Source of the DNA: Dugong dugon
Taxonomy: Eukaryota; Chordata; Mammalia; Sirenia; Dugongidae
Length of the DNA: 64,000 nt
Assembly: GCA_030035585.1 (NCBI GenBank)
Contig: CM057461.1
Coordinates: 169,395,624 to 169,459,623 of the forward strand
Direction: 5' to 3'
Numbering within the stretch: position 1 is the stretch's first letter; every line of letters begins with the position of its first letter. A model generated the notes under the pieces. It did no database searches, was not told the origin of the DNA, and was given only the letters and a program-made list of their open reading frames with translations. Shown here one piece after another: positions 49,501-54,300 of the stretch. The translations under genes were made by a program, and so were the position numbers.

Positions 49501-51359
49501 CGAAAACCAACGTTTTAAAAGGGGCAGAAGCTTTCGAGAGCCTGAAGTTGCCAATATATGAGGCTGGAATGGAGTTTTGTATCTCTATTTAAAAATGAAC
49601 AGGATTGCCATTATTAACTTGGACTTGGCTATTCATCTCATTCCTTCAATTTGAACAAAGGAGTTTAGATATGGGCAATATAGTCATCTACATGCACAGT
49701 GCTATCTTGGTTTGCTTTTCCCTGTATATTTGTATTAACTGAGCAAACATTAATTTGCCATTTCTCTTGAGTTCCAGCAATACGTAGCTAAAAAAGGTTG
49801 GGGCCTCTACTCTTTCAGGGTCATCTCACAAGATCAGGTTTTTCTTACCTGATTCACAAGGGAGAAGTGTGGTTCCTTATACATCTACCTTCAAGGGGCT
49901 TGAGCATGGATCGCAGACACTATACTCCATGTCAGCCAACTCAGTGAAGGATACATTATGGGGGATCTTCCCTTTTGATCTCACCTATGTTTCCTGGGAA
50001 GCATCAGCAATGCCTATTTTCAAGAATATTGGTTCAAAGAGGGGTGGGTTGGAAGAGAGAAGCAAAAGAAATTGCACCGCTGCAAACAGTGTTTGCAGCA
50101 CTAATTACCTGCCGGGCCAGTGAATCACATGCTTAGGTCATTAATGAAGCTGTTTAATGAAGATTTTCAAAAGAAAACAGCGGTCTTCTTTAAAGATTTT
50201 CATATTTGATATTTCAAGAGAGAAGAGTTAAAGTGGTCATCCTGGGAAAAATAAGGACTTTGCAGTATTTTGTGTTTTGGGATTATTTTTATTTTGAATT
50301 ACCTAAGGGGGAGGAGGAATCTACTGTAATCTTTTTGGTACTTAGGGCCTGTAAGGGTATCAAACTGGCCCTGAGCGAGTGGGCAGGGGAATGAGGGATC
50401 TTGGGGACTCCTGGGTCTCCAGTTTTGCATGATGCCTCCGCGACAGCAGCGTTGCACATGCCCAGTATGCAGACTAAGTGCATGAGCCCTTTGCTTGATG
50501 CCCCACATGAAGCCAGACCATGGGGAGGTTGCAACCAACTTTTGTTGTTGCCTTGTAGTGTCTTGCTGGTTCTTTCTTTTCTCTTTTCAAACATAGAAAC
50601 CACTTTTTAGGAGACTGGACACTGTGAGCAAGGCATTTTAACTTGCTTATTTTCAACTAAGCTAAACTGCTGCATTTGCTTAACTAACCCAAGCCTGTGT
50701 CCATTCTCCTTTGAGTGTACTGTCTTACCATGCACTCTGTTCTTCAACTTTCTAGATATGAAAAATGCTTGGCTCCATAGTAGGGTAAGAGCTCATACAC
50801 CCAAGGCAGCAAGATAACTGAATAGAGCAAGGCTCTTTTGCCACACTGGCAAAAGCACATCAACAGATACAGAACTCTGGAGTTCTGGAGGGCAATGGCT
50901 TATGAGACCTTAGAGTTTTTTTTTTTTTTTTTTTAGTTCTCCTGATAGTCCCCTCAGTGGAAGAGTTCTCCGTATAATAATGTTCATCTAGTTGATTAGC
51001 AATGCCATTTACTTCGGAAATAAGACATGAATTGGGCCGCTGAGGCTTCCTATGATTTAAAATAAACAGCAGAAAGCTTCTCTGGCCTTCACAATTGGAC
51101 ATACTCTAGTGGTTATGTTGTAGAGACATTCAAAAGTATCAGCTACTCTGTGTTTCAGGTTATTTTGGAAAGGCTGCCTTGGTGTGAGCTGATTACTTGA
51201 CTCTGGAACCAGCGTTATTTTCATCGTCATCACCCTTTTCTCATCATGATCTCATTAATATTGTGAATTTCTCCCCCTCTGCTTGTATCGTCTTTGACGT
51301 ACACTGGAAGAAATGTCAAGAAGAGGAGGTTTGATCCTACCCAGCAAGGCCCCATCTGA
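1527..51359 (+). CDS. ADAM23: ADAM23, 3' half of the gene (spliced; 14 exons in window, two of them alternative)
   Basis: Split reading frames with matching splice sites encode the C-terminal ~385 residues of ADAM23. The family's full protein is about 830 residues, so roughly the last 46% is here. In order: end of the metalloprotease-like domain ([10 protein letters not shown], then [15 protein letters not shown]), disintegrin domain (TECGNGY to CNQNQ), cysteine-rich region, EGF-like domain ([10 protein letters not shown] to WAGTDC), stalk, one of two transmembrane exons, and the tail ending [11 protein letters not shown]. Known of the family: ADAM23 is a type I membrane protein of neurons, lacks the HExxH zinc motif (that exon is upstream, so not checked here), and works as an adhesion molecule and LGI receptor. 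ADAM22 and ADAM11 are the nearest paralogues; the ADAM23-specific tail and stalk ([15 protein letters not shown]) decide between them. No frameshift or in-frame stop was seen in any coding exon. Odd point: Gly for Glu in the disintegrin loop. Confidence 0.96.
2328..2343. repeat. poly-C tract
   Basis: Sixteen consecutive C residues following 'acctgca'. Confidence 0.95.
3138..3304 (-). mobile_element. AfroSINE (tRNA-derived SINE), minus orientation
   Basis: Read on the minus strand it begins GGAGCCCTGGTGGCACAGTG, has the B-box-like GTTCGAATCCACTAG, and ends in a CGATTCTG-type tail with A-rich spacer (aacaaacaaac). The middle linker found in longer copies is missing, giving about 165 bp. Confidence 0.9.
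3336..3445. repeat. TA/TG and CA microsatellite
   Basis: Alternating tatatatgtgtgtgtatata blocks, then (ca)n from about 3420 to 3445, beside the SINE. Confidence 0.85.
3944..4043 (+). CDS. ADAM23: ADAM23 exon: last part of metalloprotease-like domain
   Basis: A 100-bp exon, one base plus 33 codons: [15 protein letters not shown], then [17 protein letters not shown]. Acceptor tttctttcctcag, donor gttagt, ending in phase 0. This is the segment that joins the protease-like fold to the disintegrin domain; the Cys in GGGACLF is conserved in the ADAM family. Confidence 0.96.
4044..7056. other. ADAM23 intron
   Basis: Contains a short GTT/GTTT simple repeat at 4427-4457. I see no SINE, LINE or extra exon in the other 2.9 kb. 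Short open frames here overlap on both strands and carry no recognisable domain. Confidence 0.6.
4427..4457. repeat. GTT / GTTT simple repeat
   Basis: ggttgttgttgttgtttgtttgtttgttt. Confidence 0.9.
7057..7128 (+). CDS. ADAM23: ADAM23 exon: start of disintegrin domain
   Basis: 72 bp, 24 codons, phase 0 at both ends: [20 protein letters not shown], then GFHV. Acceptor cctaatttctttcag, donor gtaggt. ECGNGxVExGEECDCG is the signature start of the ADAM disintegrin domain. A continuous open frame runs on into the intron (7018-7263), but the donor and the next exon show that the coding part stops at 7128. Confidence 0.97.
7129..7734. other. ADAM23 intron
   Basis: 606 bp of unique-looking AT-rich sequence. 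Nothing recognised. Confidence 0.6.
7735..7824 (+). CDS. ADAM23: ADAM23 exon: disintegrin domain
   Basis: 90 bp, 30 codons, phase 0 at both ends: [20 protein letters not shown], then [10 protein letters not shown]. Acceptor ttttctttag, donor gtaagt. Nine cysteines of the disintegrin scaffold, plus an N-glycosylation sequon (NTS). Confidence 0.97.
8236..8440 (-). mobile_element. AfroSINE, minus orientation, full length
   Basis: On the minus strand it starts GGAGCCCTGGTGGTGCAATG and keeps the linker with 'ctcctgtaaagatttacagcc', ending in a (gtt)n-type tail (gttgttgttg on the plus strand). Confidence 0.92.
8553..8760 (+). mobile_element. AfroSINE, plus orientation, diverged
   Basis: The order of tRNA-like head (tagtgctcgactgcaagcc), B-box region (ggttcaaaccca), linker (gattacagccaagaaaacc) and tail (cataagtcagaattgactcgacagcaact) matches the SINE, with many substitutions. 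Confidence 0.85.
8970..9112 (+). repeat. L2 LINE 3'-end relic
   Basis: 'aaactgcttgagggtaatgggctgtttcctcatcttttatgtacc...gtgggcattcattgata' follows the L2 tail pattern (gagctccttgagggcagggac ... gtaggcgctcaataaa). Confidence 0.5.
9548..9628 (+). CDS. ADAM23: ADAM23 exon: disintegrin loop
   Basis: 81 bp, 27 codons, phase 0: [20 protein letters not shown], then CTGDSGQ. Acceptor tttgatttgcag, donor gtatgg. This exon carries the disintegrin loop. Human ADAM23, as I remember it, reads AVNECDIT, and the loop was proposed to bind integrin alpha-v beta-3 without an RGD. Here codon ggg gives Gly where Glu is expected; all neighbouring residues match. Confidence 0.97.
10304..11002 (-). mobile_element. 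Tigger/pogo-like DNA transposon, internally deleted, with transposase remnant
   Basis: Ends are CAGGTAGTCCCCGACTTAC on the left and the complement CAGGTAATCCTGGACTTAG on the right, flanked by TA (10302-10303 and 11003-11004) as for Tc1/mariner elements. On the minus strand 10492-10779 an open frame includes [19 protein letters not shown] and later [13 protein letters not shown], which resembles the C-terminal end of Tigger-type transposases ('...KKKQxTITDFF'). The catalytic core is not present in 699 bp, so it cannot be autonomous. Confidence 0.7.
11005..11335 (+). repeat. Ancient LINE-type repeat interrupted by the Tigger element
   Basis: 'gggatatagtagtgaacaagatag...gtctcacggagcttacattctgctggg...aagcagagacacaaatgagaagga...tgtaggccatggtaagaattttgg' is a widespread mammalian repeat, likely an L1M-type 3' region (name not verified). 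The left part, 10265-10303 ('ttgttgagggcctactatcgttaaccac'), lies on the other side of the Tigger insertion. Confidence 0.5.
11345..11640 (-). repeat. Old L1 fragment
   Basis: 'gataaattcctaggagtaggattacc' with upstream 'tggtgaatttttagattgttggcag' is the complement of an L1 ORF2 C-terminal/3'-UTR border. Diverged. Confidence 0.5.
13259..13691 (-). mobile_element. L1 3'-UTR fragment, minus orientation
   Basis: Starts with T-rich sequence then 'gtactttacatgaaagtttatagaac', matching the other L1 3' ends in this window. It is bounded by the 14-bp target duplication aactggcttttatt (13245-13258 and 13692-13705). Strongly 5'-truncated. Confidence 0.9.
14290..14985 (+). repeat. Ancient LINE-type repeat
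   Basis: 'attgagcaccaaccatgcacccagcactgttctaggtgctagggg...cctgcatggaggccacat...gagcagaggagtaagatgatctgattt...aggaggctactgcagtaatccaggtgagcgata' is a long copy of the same old mammalian repeat as at 11005. Probably an L1M-type 3' region; the name is unverified. Confidence 0.55.
14998..15323 (-). mobile_element. L1 3'-UTR fragment, minus orientation
   Basis: Inserted into the end of the ancient repeat. Target duplication gattgtgaattt lies at 14987-14998 and 15324-15335. The body matches the 3' UTR seen at 13259 ('ggctgaaggttgaacct', 'aaaagggtgtctgggggccata'). Confidence 0.88.
16272..16322 (+). CDS. ADAM23: ADAM23 exon: end of disintegrin domain
   Basis: 51 bp, 17 codons, phase 0: [17 protein letters not shown]. 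Acceptor ttgtattttttag, donor gtatgc. CPxNxxKxDGxxC is the conserved bridge to the cysteine-rich region in ADAMs. Confidence 0.97.
16375..16580 (+). mobile_element. L1 3' end, plus orientation, very short
   Basis: 'aggtgagatgggaaggcagagagggctaggag...aatgtatgtataaatttttgtatgga' matches the last 150 bp of the L1 at 36392-38200, followed by an A-rich tail with (aaac)n. Flanks 'aaaaggattccttt' and 'aaaaaaggattcgttt' look like the target duplication. Confidence 0.82.
17029..17232 (+). mobile_element. AfroSINE, plus orientation
   Basis: Head 'ggagctttgggggtgcagtagttaag', B-box region 'ggcagtttgaaccca', linker 'acttacagccttagaaatcc', tail 'gctctgagtcagaatagatggcaatga'. Confidence 0.9.
17477..17540 (+). 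CDS. ADAM23: ADAM23 exon: cysteine-rich region
   Basis: 64 bp, 21 codons plus one base: [20 protein letters not shown], then T. Acceptor ttttgcctcag, donor gtaggt. GxCxxGxCxTxxxQCxxxxG is the conserved start of the ADAM cysteine-rich domain. The split Lys codon is completed by the next exon. Confidence 0.97.
17541..18923. other. ADAM23 intron
   Basis: Contains the first copy (18451-18567) of a segment repeated at 19761-19876. No named interspersed repeat or exon was seen in the rest. Confidence 0.55.
18451..18567 (+). repeat. Diverged direct duplication, copy 1
   Basis: Starts tgcatgtttgaggtctcttt and runs through 'cctcttcattagttgaggaaagtta' to 'cttttaaggtta'. The second copy, 1310 bp downstream, is alike at roughly 85% by eye. 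Confidence 0.85.
18924..19029 (+). CDS. ADAM23: ADAM23 exon: cysteine-rich region
   Basis: 106 bp: AG completes Lys, then [20 protein letters not shown], then [14 protein letters not shown] and CA of a His codon. The acceptor is weak-looking (tgcccaactccaaaaag) because eight A/G bases separate the pyrimidine tract from the AG. Donor gtgagt. FCYExLNTEGxxxGNCG is strongly conserved in ADAMs. Confidence 0.96.
19557..19760 (+). mobile_element. AfroSINE, plus orientation, with perfect target duplication
   Basis: Head 'ggagcctggtagcataatgg', linker 'atattacagccaagaaaatcc', tail 'gctgtgagttggaattgactctccagcacc'. A perfect 12-bp target duplication, tgcatatttgaa, flanks it (19545-19556 and 19761-19772). 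Confidence 0.95.
19761..19876 (+). repeat. Diverged direct duplication, copy 2
   Basis: tgcatatttgaagtctcttt ... 'ttcctcttcattagttgaggaaagtta' ... 'ttttttaaggttg', matching copy 1 at 18451. The AfroSINE inserted at the left edge of this copy. Confidence 0.85.
20008..20172 (+). mobile_element. AfroSINE, plus orientation, short form
   Basis: Head 'gagctctggtggcacagtgg', B-box region 'cagttcgaatccaccagctg', tail 'gagttggaatcaactcaacggcaac' followed by a T run. It lacks the linker of the long form. Possible short target duplication ctctag. Confidence 0.9.
20455..21345 (-). repeat. Old L1 fragment (L1M-type)
   Basis: From 'aaaaattgtgaaatataacatataaac' through 'gtaccatcattctgac', 'ggacatgtgtttgttttcgtg', 'actgctaggtcaaagg' to 'ttcaattctttgcccattta': the complement of an old L1 3' region. 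About 890 bp, diverged, no open frame left. Confidence 0.65.
21346..21790. repeat. Unassigned interspersed-repeat-like block
   Basis: Motifs such as 'cttgtgaactcatgactgcaaagtgg', 'ctagaactcagtcaca' and 'ggggaggaagatggcc' recall an old mammalian repeat that I cannot name with certainty. No coding signal. Confidence 0.3.
22098..22520 (+). repeat. Degenerate tandem array, 88-bp period
   Basis: Units start at 22288, 22376 and 22464 (exactly 88 bp apart), each with 'ctgcttt...aatgaagaatgcattgtagtggtaattttt'. More diverged units appear upstream ('caataaggaataatgcactgcaatggtacg' near 22110, 'gtagaatgcactgctgtgag' near 22220). Confidence 0.75.
23067..23186 (+). CDS. ADAM23: ADAM23 exon: cysteine-rich region
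   Basis: 120 bp: T completes His, then [20 protein letters not shown], then [19 protein letters not shown] and AG. Acceptor ...aaacatgttcag, donor gtaata. Contains an N-glycosylation sequon (NLT). The exon matches ADAM23 throughout. Confidence 0.97.
23946..24393 (-). mobile_element. L1 3' end with composite tail, minus orientation
   Basis: Order on the plus strand: 'gtacttcaggtgaaagtgtacagagc' module, T run, 'gatgaaaattacagatggccaaagatacacc' module, then a second, related copy of the first module. Bounded by a perfect 16-bp target duplication tccaaaaataattttt (23929-23944, 24394-24409). Confidence 0.92.
24627..24831 (-). mobile_element. AfroSINE, minus orientation
   Basis: Plus strand shows the complement: 'gagtcgattctgacttatagcc', 'ggacagagtagaattgcccc', 'gggtttgaactgccaacctt', 'ttaaccactgcatggccatgg'. 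Confidence 0.9.
25478..25646 (+). CDS. ADAM23: ADAM23 exon: end of cysteine-rich region and start of EGF-like domain
   Basis: 169 bp: T completes Ser, then 56 codons: [20 protein letters not shown], then [20 protein letters not shown] and [16 protein letters not shown]. Acceptor tctccttttag, donor gtaagt, ends in phase 0. DGTPCGPxxxCxxxxC is typical of ADAMs. An NMS sequon is present. The open frame runs through the donor into the intron (to 25697), but the EGF-like domain continues only in the next exon. Confidence 0.97.
25982..26480 (-). mobile_element. L1 3'-UTR copy, older subfamily, minus orientation
   Basis: 'tttattgttgtgctttaagtgaaagtttata...gtctaatctttgactgaagaggtggcctcagg...gagtcaggggccatgtc' is a diverged form of the L1 3' UTR seen elsewhere here. 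Flanks atataactttt (25971-25981 and about 26482) look like the target duplication. Confidence 0.8.
26485..26595 (-). repeat. Lone L1 tail module
   Basis: 'ataccacaacatttaccaattcaac...catatacagttcagtgacaccagttacattc' matches the second module of the composite L1 tails (compare 'gcacagttcagtgacatcgactac' at 31196 and 59034). Confidence 0.55.
27083..27470 (+). repeat. MIR SINE, split by an RTE fragment
   Basis: Left part 'agtatatcctagtggttaagagtgtggattttggagc...tgggtttgaatcctggctcaactgc...ctgggcaagtcacctgatctctg' and right part (27413-27470) 'agcacttagcatacatgtctggcacctagtaagtgcttaataatta' together make a MIR; the break is 27246-27412. Confidence 0.85.
27246..27412 (+). mobile_element. RTE LINE 3'-end fragment inside the MIR
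   Basis: 'agaccctcaatgaatggattgacccacagtgactgtaac...gaggatggtgcaggactgggcaaccttttgttcggttctaca...gctgtgagtcggagctaactctacggcacctaacaac' is the plus-strand form of the RTE 3' end seen at 63319 (minus). Flanks 'cagagaaa' and 'cacagaaa' suggest a target duplication. Confidence 0.8.
27525..27600 (-). mobile_element. AfroSINE fragment (tail end only), minus orientation
   Basis: (caaa)n run followed by 'cccgttgccatcaagtcgattctgactcatagcgaccctatga'. Only the SINE 3' third is present. Confidence 0.85.
28136..28302 (+). mobile_element. AfroSINE, 5'-truncated, plus orientation
   Basis: Begins inside the head ('ggctgctaactgaaaggtcagtg'), keeps the linker 'gatttacagccgtggaaaccc' and ends 'cactatgagtcaaaatcgacgtgacagcaac'. 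Confidence 0.9.
28621..28732 (+). CDS. ADAM23: ADAM23 exon: EGF-like domain and stalk
   Basis: 112 bp, 37 codons plus one [21 protein letters not shown], then [17 protein letters not shown]. Acceptor ctgttcttccttcttcacag. The donor is a poor match (gtttgt at 28733), fixed by reading phase and by the known protein continuing G-P-S-A-T-N. A much better donor-like site, CCG|gtgagg, lies inside the exon at 28692/28693. Ends in phase 1, which both transmembrane exons accept. Confidence 0.95.
29295..29458 (-). repeat. MIR SINE, minus orientation
   Basis: 'cattttgtagatgagaaatcccaggccccgaggtcaggtgatg...agctaataagagacaggattgggaccaggactcagtgc...catgctctcttccatta' is the complement of a MIR. Confidence 0.8.
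30032..30117 (+). repeat. Perfect 43-bp tandem duplication
   Basis: Two identical, adjacent 43-bp units (30032-30074 and 30075-30117), each starting tctgtttctaaaggggaaac and ending tctacatttagtca. No differences by eye. Confidence 0.97.
30530..30650 (-). repeat. Old L1M-type 3'-end relic
   Basis: 'aagtaatacatgtttattgtagaaaattttgaaaatacagaaaataaagaagaaa' is a common old mammalian repeat tail; a similar one is at 60440. Strand and name are tentative. Confidence 0.35.
31000..32493 (-). mobile_element. L1, 5'-truncated, composite 3' tail, minus orientation
   Basis: 1.5 kb. The 3' end on the plus strand starts 'ttgtacttcaggtgaaggcttacagaac', then a long T run (31123-31145), then 'ggtgaaaatacacatagccaaagatacacc' and a second copy of the first module. 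The other end (32214-32429) encodes the ORF2 C terminus in the minus strand ([20 protein letters not shown]). Target duplication about aattttattttt on both sides. Confidence 0.92.
33790..34085. mobile_element. MER5-type hAT elements, two head-on pieces
   Basis: 33790-33905 is the complement of a MER5 left half ('gctaatgctgctgatcagggagtggggacc'). 33930-33986 is a right end ('aatccccaggagattcttatg...ttttgagaaccactg'). 33993-34085 starts a plus-strand left half ('agtggttctcagaagtggtccc...ccagcagcattagcatcactggg'). The ends form an 11-bp inverted repeat, gagaaccactg / gagtggttctc. Confidence 0.75.
34195..34330 (-). repeat. MIR SINE relic, minus orientation
   Basis: 'cattttacaaatgggaaaactaagtgaattaccatggttaataggtaagtagtggccgatg...ttattccacactgcc' follows the complement of MIR. 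Confidence 0.6.
36374..38218 (+). mobile_element. L1, 5'-truncated, sense orientation, with target duplication
   Basis: Body 36392-38200, flanked by a perfect 18-bp target duplication ataaaaattgaagaggtg (36374-36391, 38201-38218), so the insertion is fairly recent. It covers the ORF2 C-terminal part and 3' UTR. An open frame at 36753-37247 has L1 ORF2 C-terminal motifs ([35 protein letters not shown]). Upstream frames are broken, so it is inactive. An AATAAA signal (38200-38205) sits at the tail, in the same direction as ADAM23. Confidence 0.95.
38917..38939. repeat. CA dinucleotide microsatellite
   Basis: About eleven CA units. Confidence 0.95.
39774..39864 (+). CDS. ADAM23: ADAM23 alternative transmembrane exon (beta type)
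   Basis: 91 bp, entering in phase 1 and leaving in phase 2. Acceptor gttttccctccacacag, donor gtaagc. With the G of the stalk exon it reads VNMATSR, then [20 protein letters not shown], then WGI and GA (Glu when joined to the last exon). One hydrophobic helix of about 20 residues. Known of the family: ADAM23 has alpha and beta isoforms that differ in the transmembrane segment, and a gamma form without it. This copy is the beta-like exon, judged by difference from the canonical protein. Confidence 0.9.
40167..40499. mobile_element. Short DNA transposon with terminal inverted repeats (mariner/Tigger-like MITE)
   Basis: Left end caccctctcctcacttat and right end ataagtgaggagaaggtg are inverted repeats with one mismatch in 18, flanked by TA (40165-40166, 40500-40501). 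333 bp, non-coding. Family name not recognised. Confidence 0.75.
42381..42530 (+). mobile_element. hAT-Charlie relic
   Basis: Starts CAGGGGTTAGCAAACTTTAA and continues 'aaggtcagataataaatgtttttgactttgc...agccataaacaatac...ccagatttggcccatgggctgtag', typical of the CAGGGGTCGGCAAAC group. The right terminal repeat is missing. Confidence 0.75.
42535..42748 (+). repeat. MIR SINE
   Basis: 'cctgtgttcaaatcttgcctccatcac...ttctcatctattaaacag...gtgaggatcaaatgagataatacatgccaagtgcttagaacc...ctggcacacagtgaatgctcaatata': nearly full MIR. Confidence 0.88.
42756..42949 (+). mobile_element. AfroSINE, plus orientation
   Basis: Head 'ggagccctggcggagcagtgg', B-box region 'gcggttcaaaccca', linker 'ggattacaggcaagataac', tail 'gctatgagtcggaattgatggcacctaacaacaa'. 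Flanks 'actgctttta' and 'actaccttta' look like a target duplication. Confidence 0.93.
44331..44421 (+). CDS. ADAM23: ADAM23 alternative transmembrane exon (alpha, canonical type)
   Basis: 91 bp, the same phase as the beta exon. Acceptor gatcctttgtcacag, donor gtaagc. With the stalk G it reads GPSATN, then [20 protein letters not shown], then GWGF and AA (Lys with the last exon). This is the segment of the main ADAM23 isoform. Without gaps 14 of 31 residues match the beta exon, mostly the shared GGTGWG end, which points to an old tandem exon duplication. Confidence 0.95.
44422..51310. other. ADAM23 last intron, 6.9 kb
   Basis: A T19 run at about 50918-50936 is the only simple sequence of note. 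No SINE or LINE copy was recognised in this stretch, unusual against the rest of the window. Short open frames on both strands have no recognisable domain. Confidence 0.55.
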
Positions 51360-54300
51360 AACACCTGCACTGGATGAACTTCACCTTGCGCTGTTGGATT
51401 CTGGGTATGACATACCTACAGCAACATTGCCAGAACTACTAAGTCTGTAAACAAGAACACTGGGCTGTAAAGACTACAGAGCTAAGGTTGGGGTGACAGG
51501 GATGGGGTAAAAGAAAACTGTCCTTTTTGGAGATAATTTCAAAGAACTCCTCCCATCGTCTGTCCATAAAAGGCGGGGGGGGGGGTGCGGGGAGCAAAAG
51601 ACAATGTTATACATTTAAAAAAAAGTTTCAAAATCTTTTTTTTTTTTCCTAACTAAAGGAAGAAGGAAAAACAAAACAACAAAAAAATTAAGTGCAATAA
51701 AAGAACCATTAAAAAATAGCAAATGATTTTTTTGTCCCTCAGCCTGCTGGCACTTAATATCTTCTAAATGATTTGGCATGATTTTTTTTTTCTTTTCCTA
51801 CCAATGACAAACTCCAGTGGCATGAAGATCTAATTTTCGAAAGGGTAAAAACTGCATGGCATATACACAACAAGCTAGCAAGCCAATCCTCAGCAAACCT
51901 GCAACTGAATTCCTAAGGTGAAGATGACAGATGGACACACAGAGCTGGCCTGGGCCTCTTCACATAAACTCCTGCCCCGACCCCCACTAAGCAGGTCATG
52001 TGTAACTCCAAGGGCTCTGCTCTTGTTGATTCACTTACCCCATTGTTCTTTCTCCTGGACCTAGCATCCTTTGGAAATGGGAACTGGAATTTGGACAATG
52101 ATGCTATTGTATAGTTGTTTTATAAATGTACATATGGAAATAAGAGATTTTGACACATCATTTTCACTTGTCTGTACTGAAATATTTTTCTTGTAAAGGT
52201 TCTCTGTAAATTTGAGTTTATCATTTGCTCCTCATTTTTTGTTTCTTTTCTCTTTCTCTTTCTTTATCTTTTCTGTCTCTGTCCTCTCTTGTAACATGCT
52301 GTATACAATGATTGTTGGGCTTGCTTAAAAAGACAGATGTCACCACAGATGCAGGGAGTTTGGGCACAACGCAGGTGCAATTTAAAGTTGGTATGCTTGA
52401 AACCAAAAATAAACAAAAGGGGGGACACAAACAAAAAATACCCATATTAAAAACACAAAAATTATGTAAATGCAAATATACGTAACAACAACAAGTCTAC
52501 AATTTTTTTTGATGTCATTATAAACATATGTATATAATGTAAGAAAGTAGACACCCTCTCAAATTAATCACAAAAGTGCCAAGCTCATGGTTTTAGTTTT
52601 GGTCTTGACAACTTTTTTTCCCTATCTTTAATGTGAAAGGAGTATAAACTTAAAGCCTTAAATAAAAGAATAAATAATTTTTAAGTGTTGAAAGCTTGGA
52701 AAAAGTTAAGCTTTCCATTTTGTTTGTATCTGTTATTGTCAATATTTCATTCATGCTTCATCTTCCTGCCTCAAAGTATGTATGGTAGAACCCCATTGTA
52801 AAACTGCTAATGAGGACAACAGTGGCGAATTCATTACCTTCTTATCAACATTGTTATAAAAGGCTATTAGTCTGTGTAGGAGCTCTGGTGGTGCAGTGGT
52901 TAAGAGCTTGGCTGCTAACCAAAAGGTCAGCGGTTCAAACCTACCAGCCGCGCCATAAGAGAAAGATGTGGCAGTCTGCTCCCATAAAGATTACAGCCTT
53001 GGAAACCCTATGGGGCAATTCTATTCTATCCTATAGGGTCGCTATGAGTTGGAATTGACTCGATGGCAACGTGTTTAATCTGTGTGTACTTTCAAGAAAC
53101 TCTGTTTGACCCACAGTGTTTGATGATCCTCAAATGCTGAACTGGGTTATGATGGGATCCTACCATATACAAATTCACATTCTTCTTTTCCCTCCAGGCA
53201 GATTTGCACCTGTAGTCTGGATTTCCGAGTCCCTCTGAGTTTCCTTCACTTTCAAAGTTCTTCCACTTATGGTCAAGGTAGCTTTCCATTCAAGTGAAGA
53301 AATGTGGATCCAGCTTTGTTCTAGAATGTACAACTTGTACATGATCACTTCAGTGAGCATCCATCTCATGTAGCAAAGAGATGAGCTTTACTAAAGGCCC
53401 CCAAGGAGCCCACACCTCTCTAACATCCTCTTTTGGAACAGGACATGCAATTGTACTATTCACTTCCTCATGACACAGAATCAGTTGCTAGCTTTAGCTG
53501 TAAGTCCCTTTTCCTCAAGATTCATGACACCAATCTCACAACTTTTTCTTTGATTTTGGGAAGGAGTCTCTCCTAAAGATGCACTGCTTAAAAGAGTGGG
53601 TTTTTTTTTCAAGATATCTTTGATTGTGAAAGTATCACAATCATACAGCAGAAACCTTAATTTCTATATGCTACAATAACCATAACCTAACATCCCAATC
53701 CTGCTGTTGCTTTCTGAGTAATAGGTGCTACACAAGTATGCAGTCTTTCTCTAGAACTAGCTATATGTTTATATTGTAATAACAGGGCTATCTACAGAGT
53801 TTATTAGCCTTACTCAGGGCTTCATAAGACACAGGTTATATCTCTCTACTTGGTGGCAATGGCTTTTTCACCTTGGGGGAAACTTGGAGGAAACTCAGAT
53901 TACTTGGCATCTCTACCTGTTGCTGAATTGCTTAGTGTCTTCCTGTTGCCGTGTTCTACTCACTAGTAGATACTAAGCTGCTGCTAAGTACACCATATAC
54001 ATTTCACTACTATTCCAAAGGCAGCATGGTAACTTAATAGAAAAAGAAACCCTTGGTGGTTAGAAAACAAGTTAAATCTCTATTGTTAACTTTTGAGCAT
54101 TTCACAAACAACATTGTAAATGTGCGATGTTATGTTTTAAATCAGACCACAGTGGTCCCCAAATATTATGTACATATGGCAAATGTCAGTGTAACTTTTT
54201 GTTACACTGGCAGTTTCATAGGTAACCAAACCTATGCTCCAATGTTAAATTATTTGTATGTATATGTAAAATACACGAGCTTTAAGCGATGTGTGTATGA

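Noticed and set aside
50289..50603. Overlapping frames of 60-104 codons on both strands in the last intron
   Set aside because: They overlap each other in several frames, show no family match, and have no promoter or poly(A) context.
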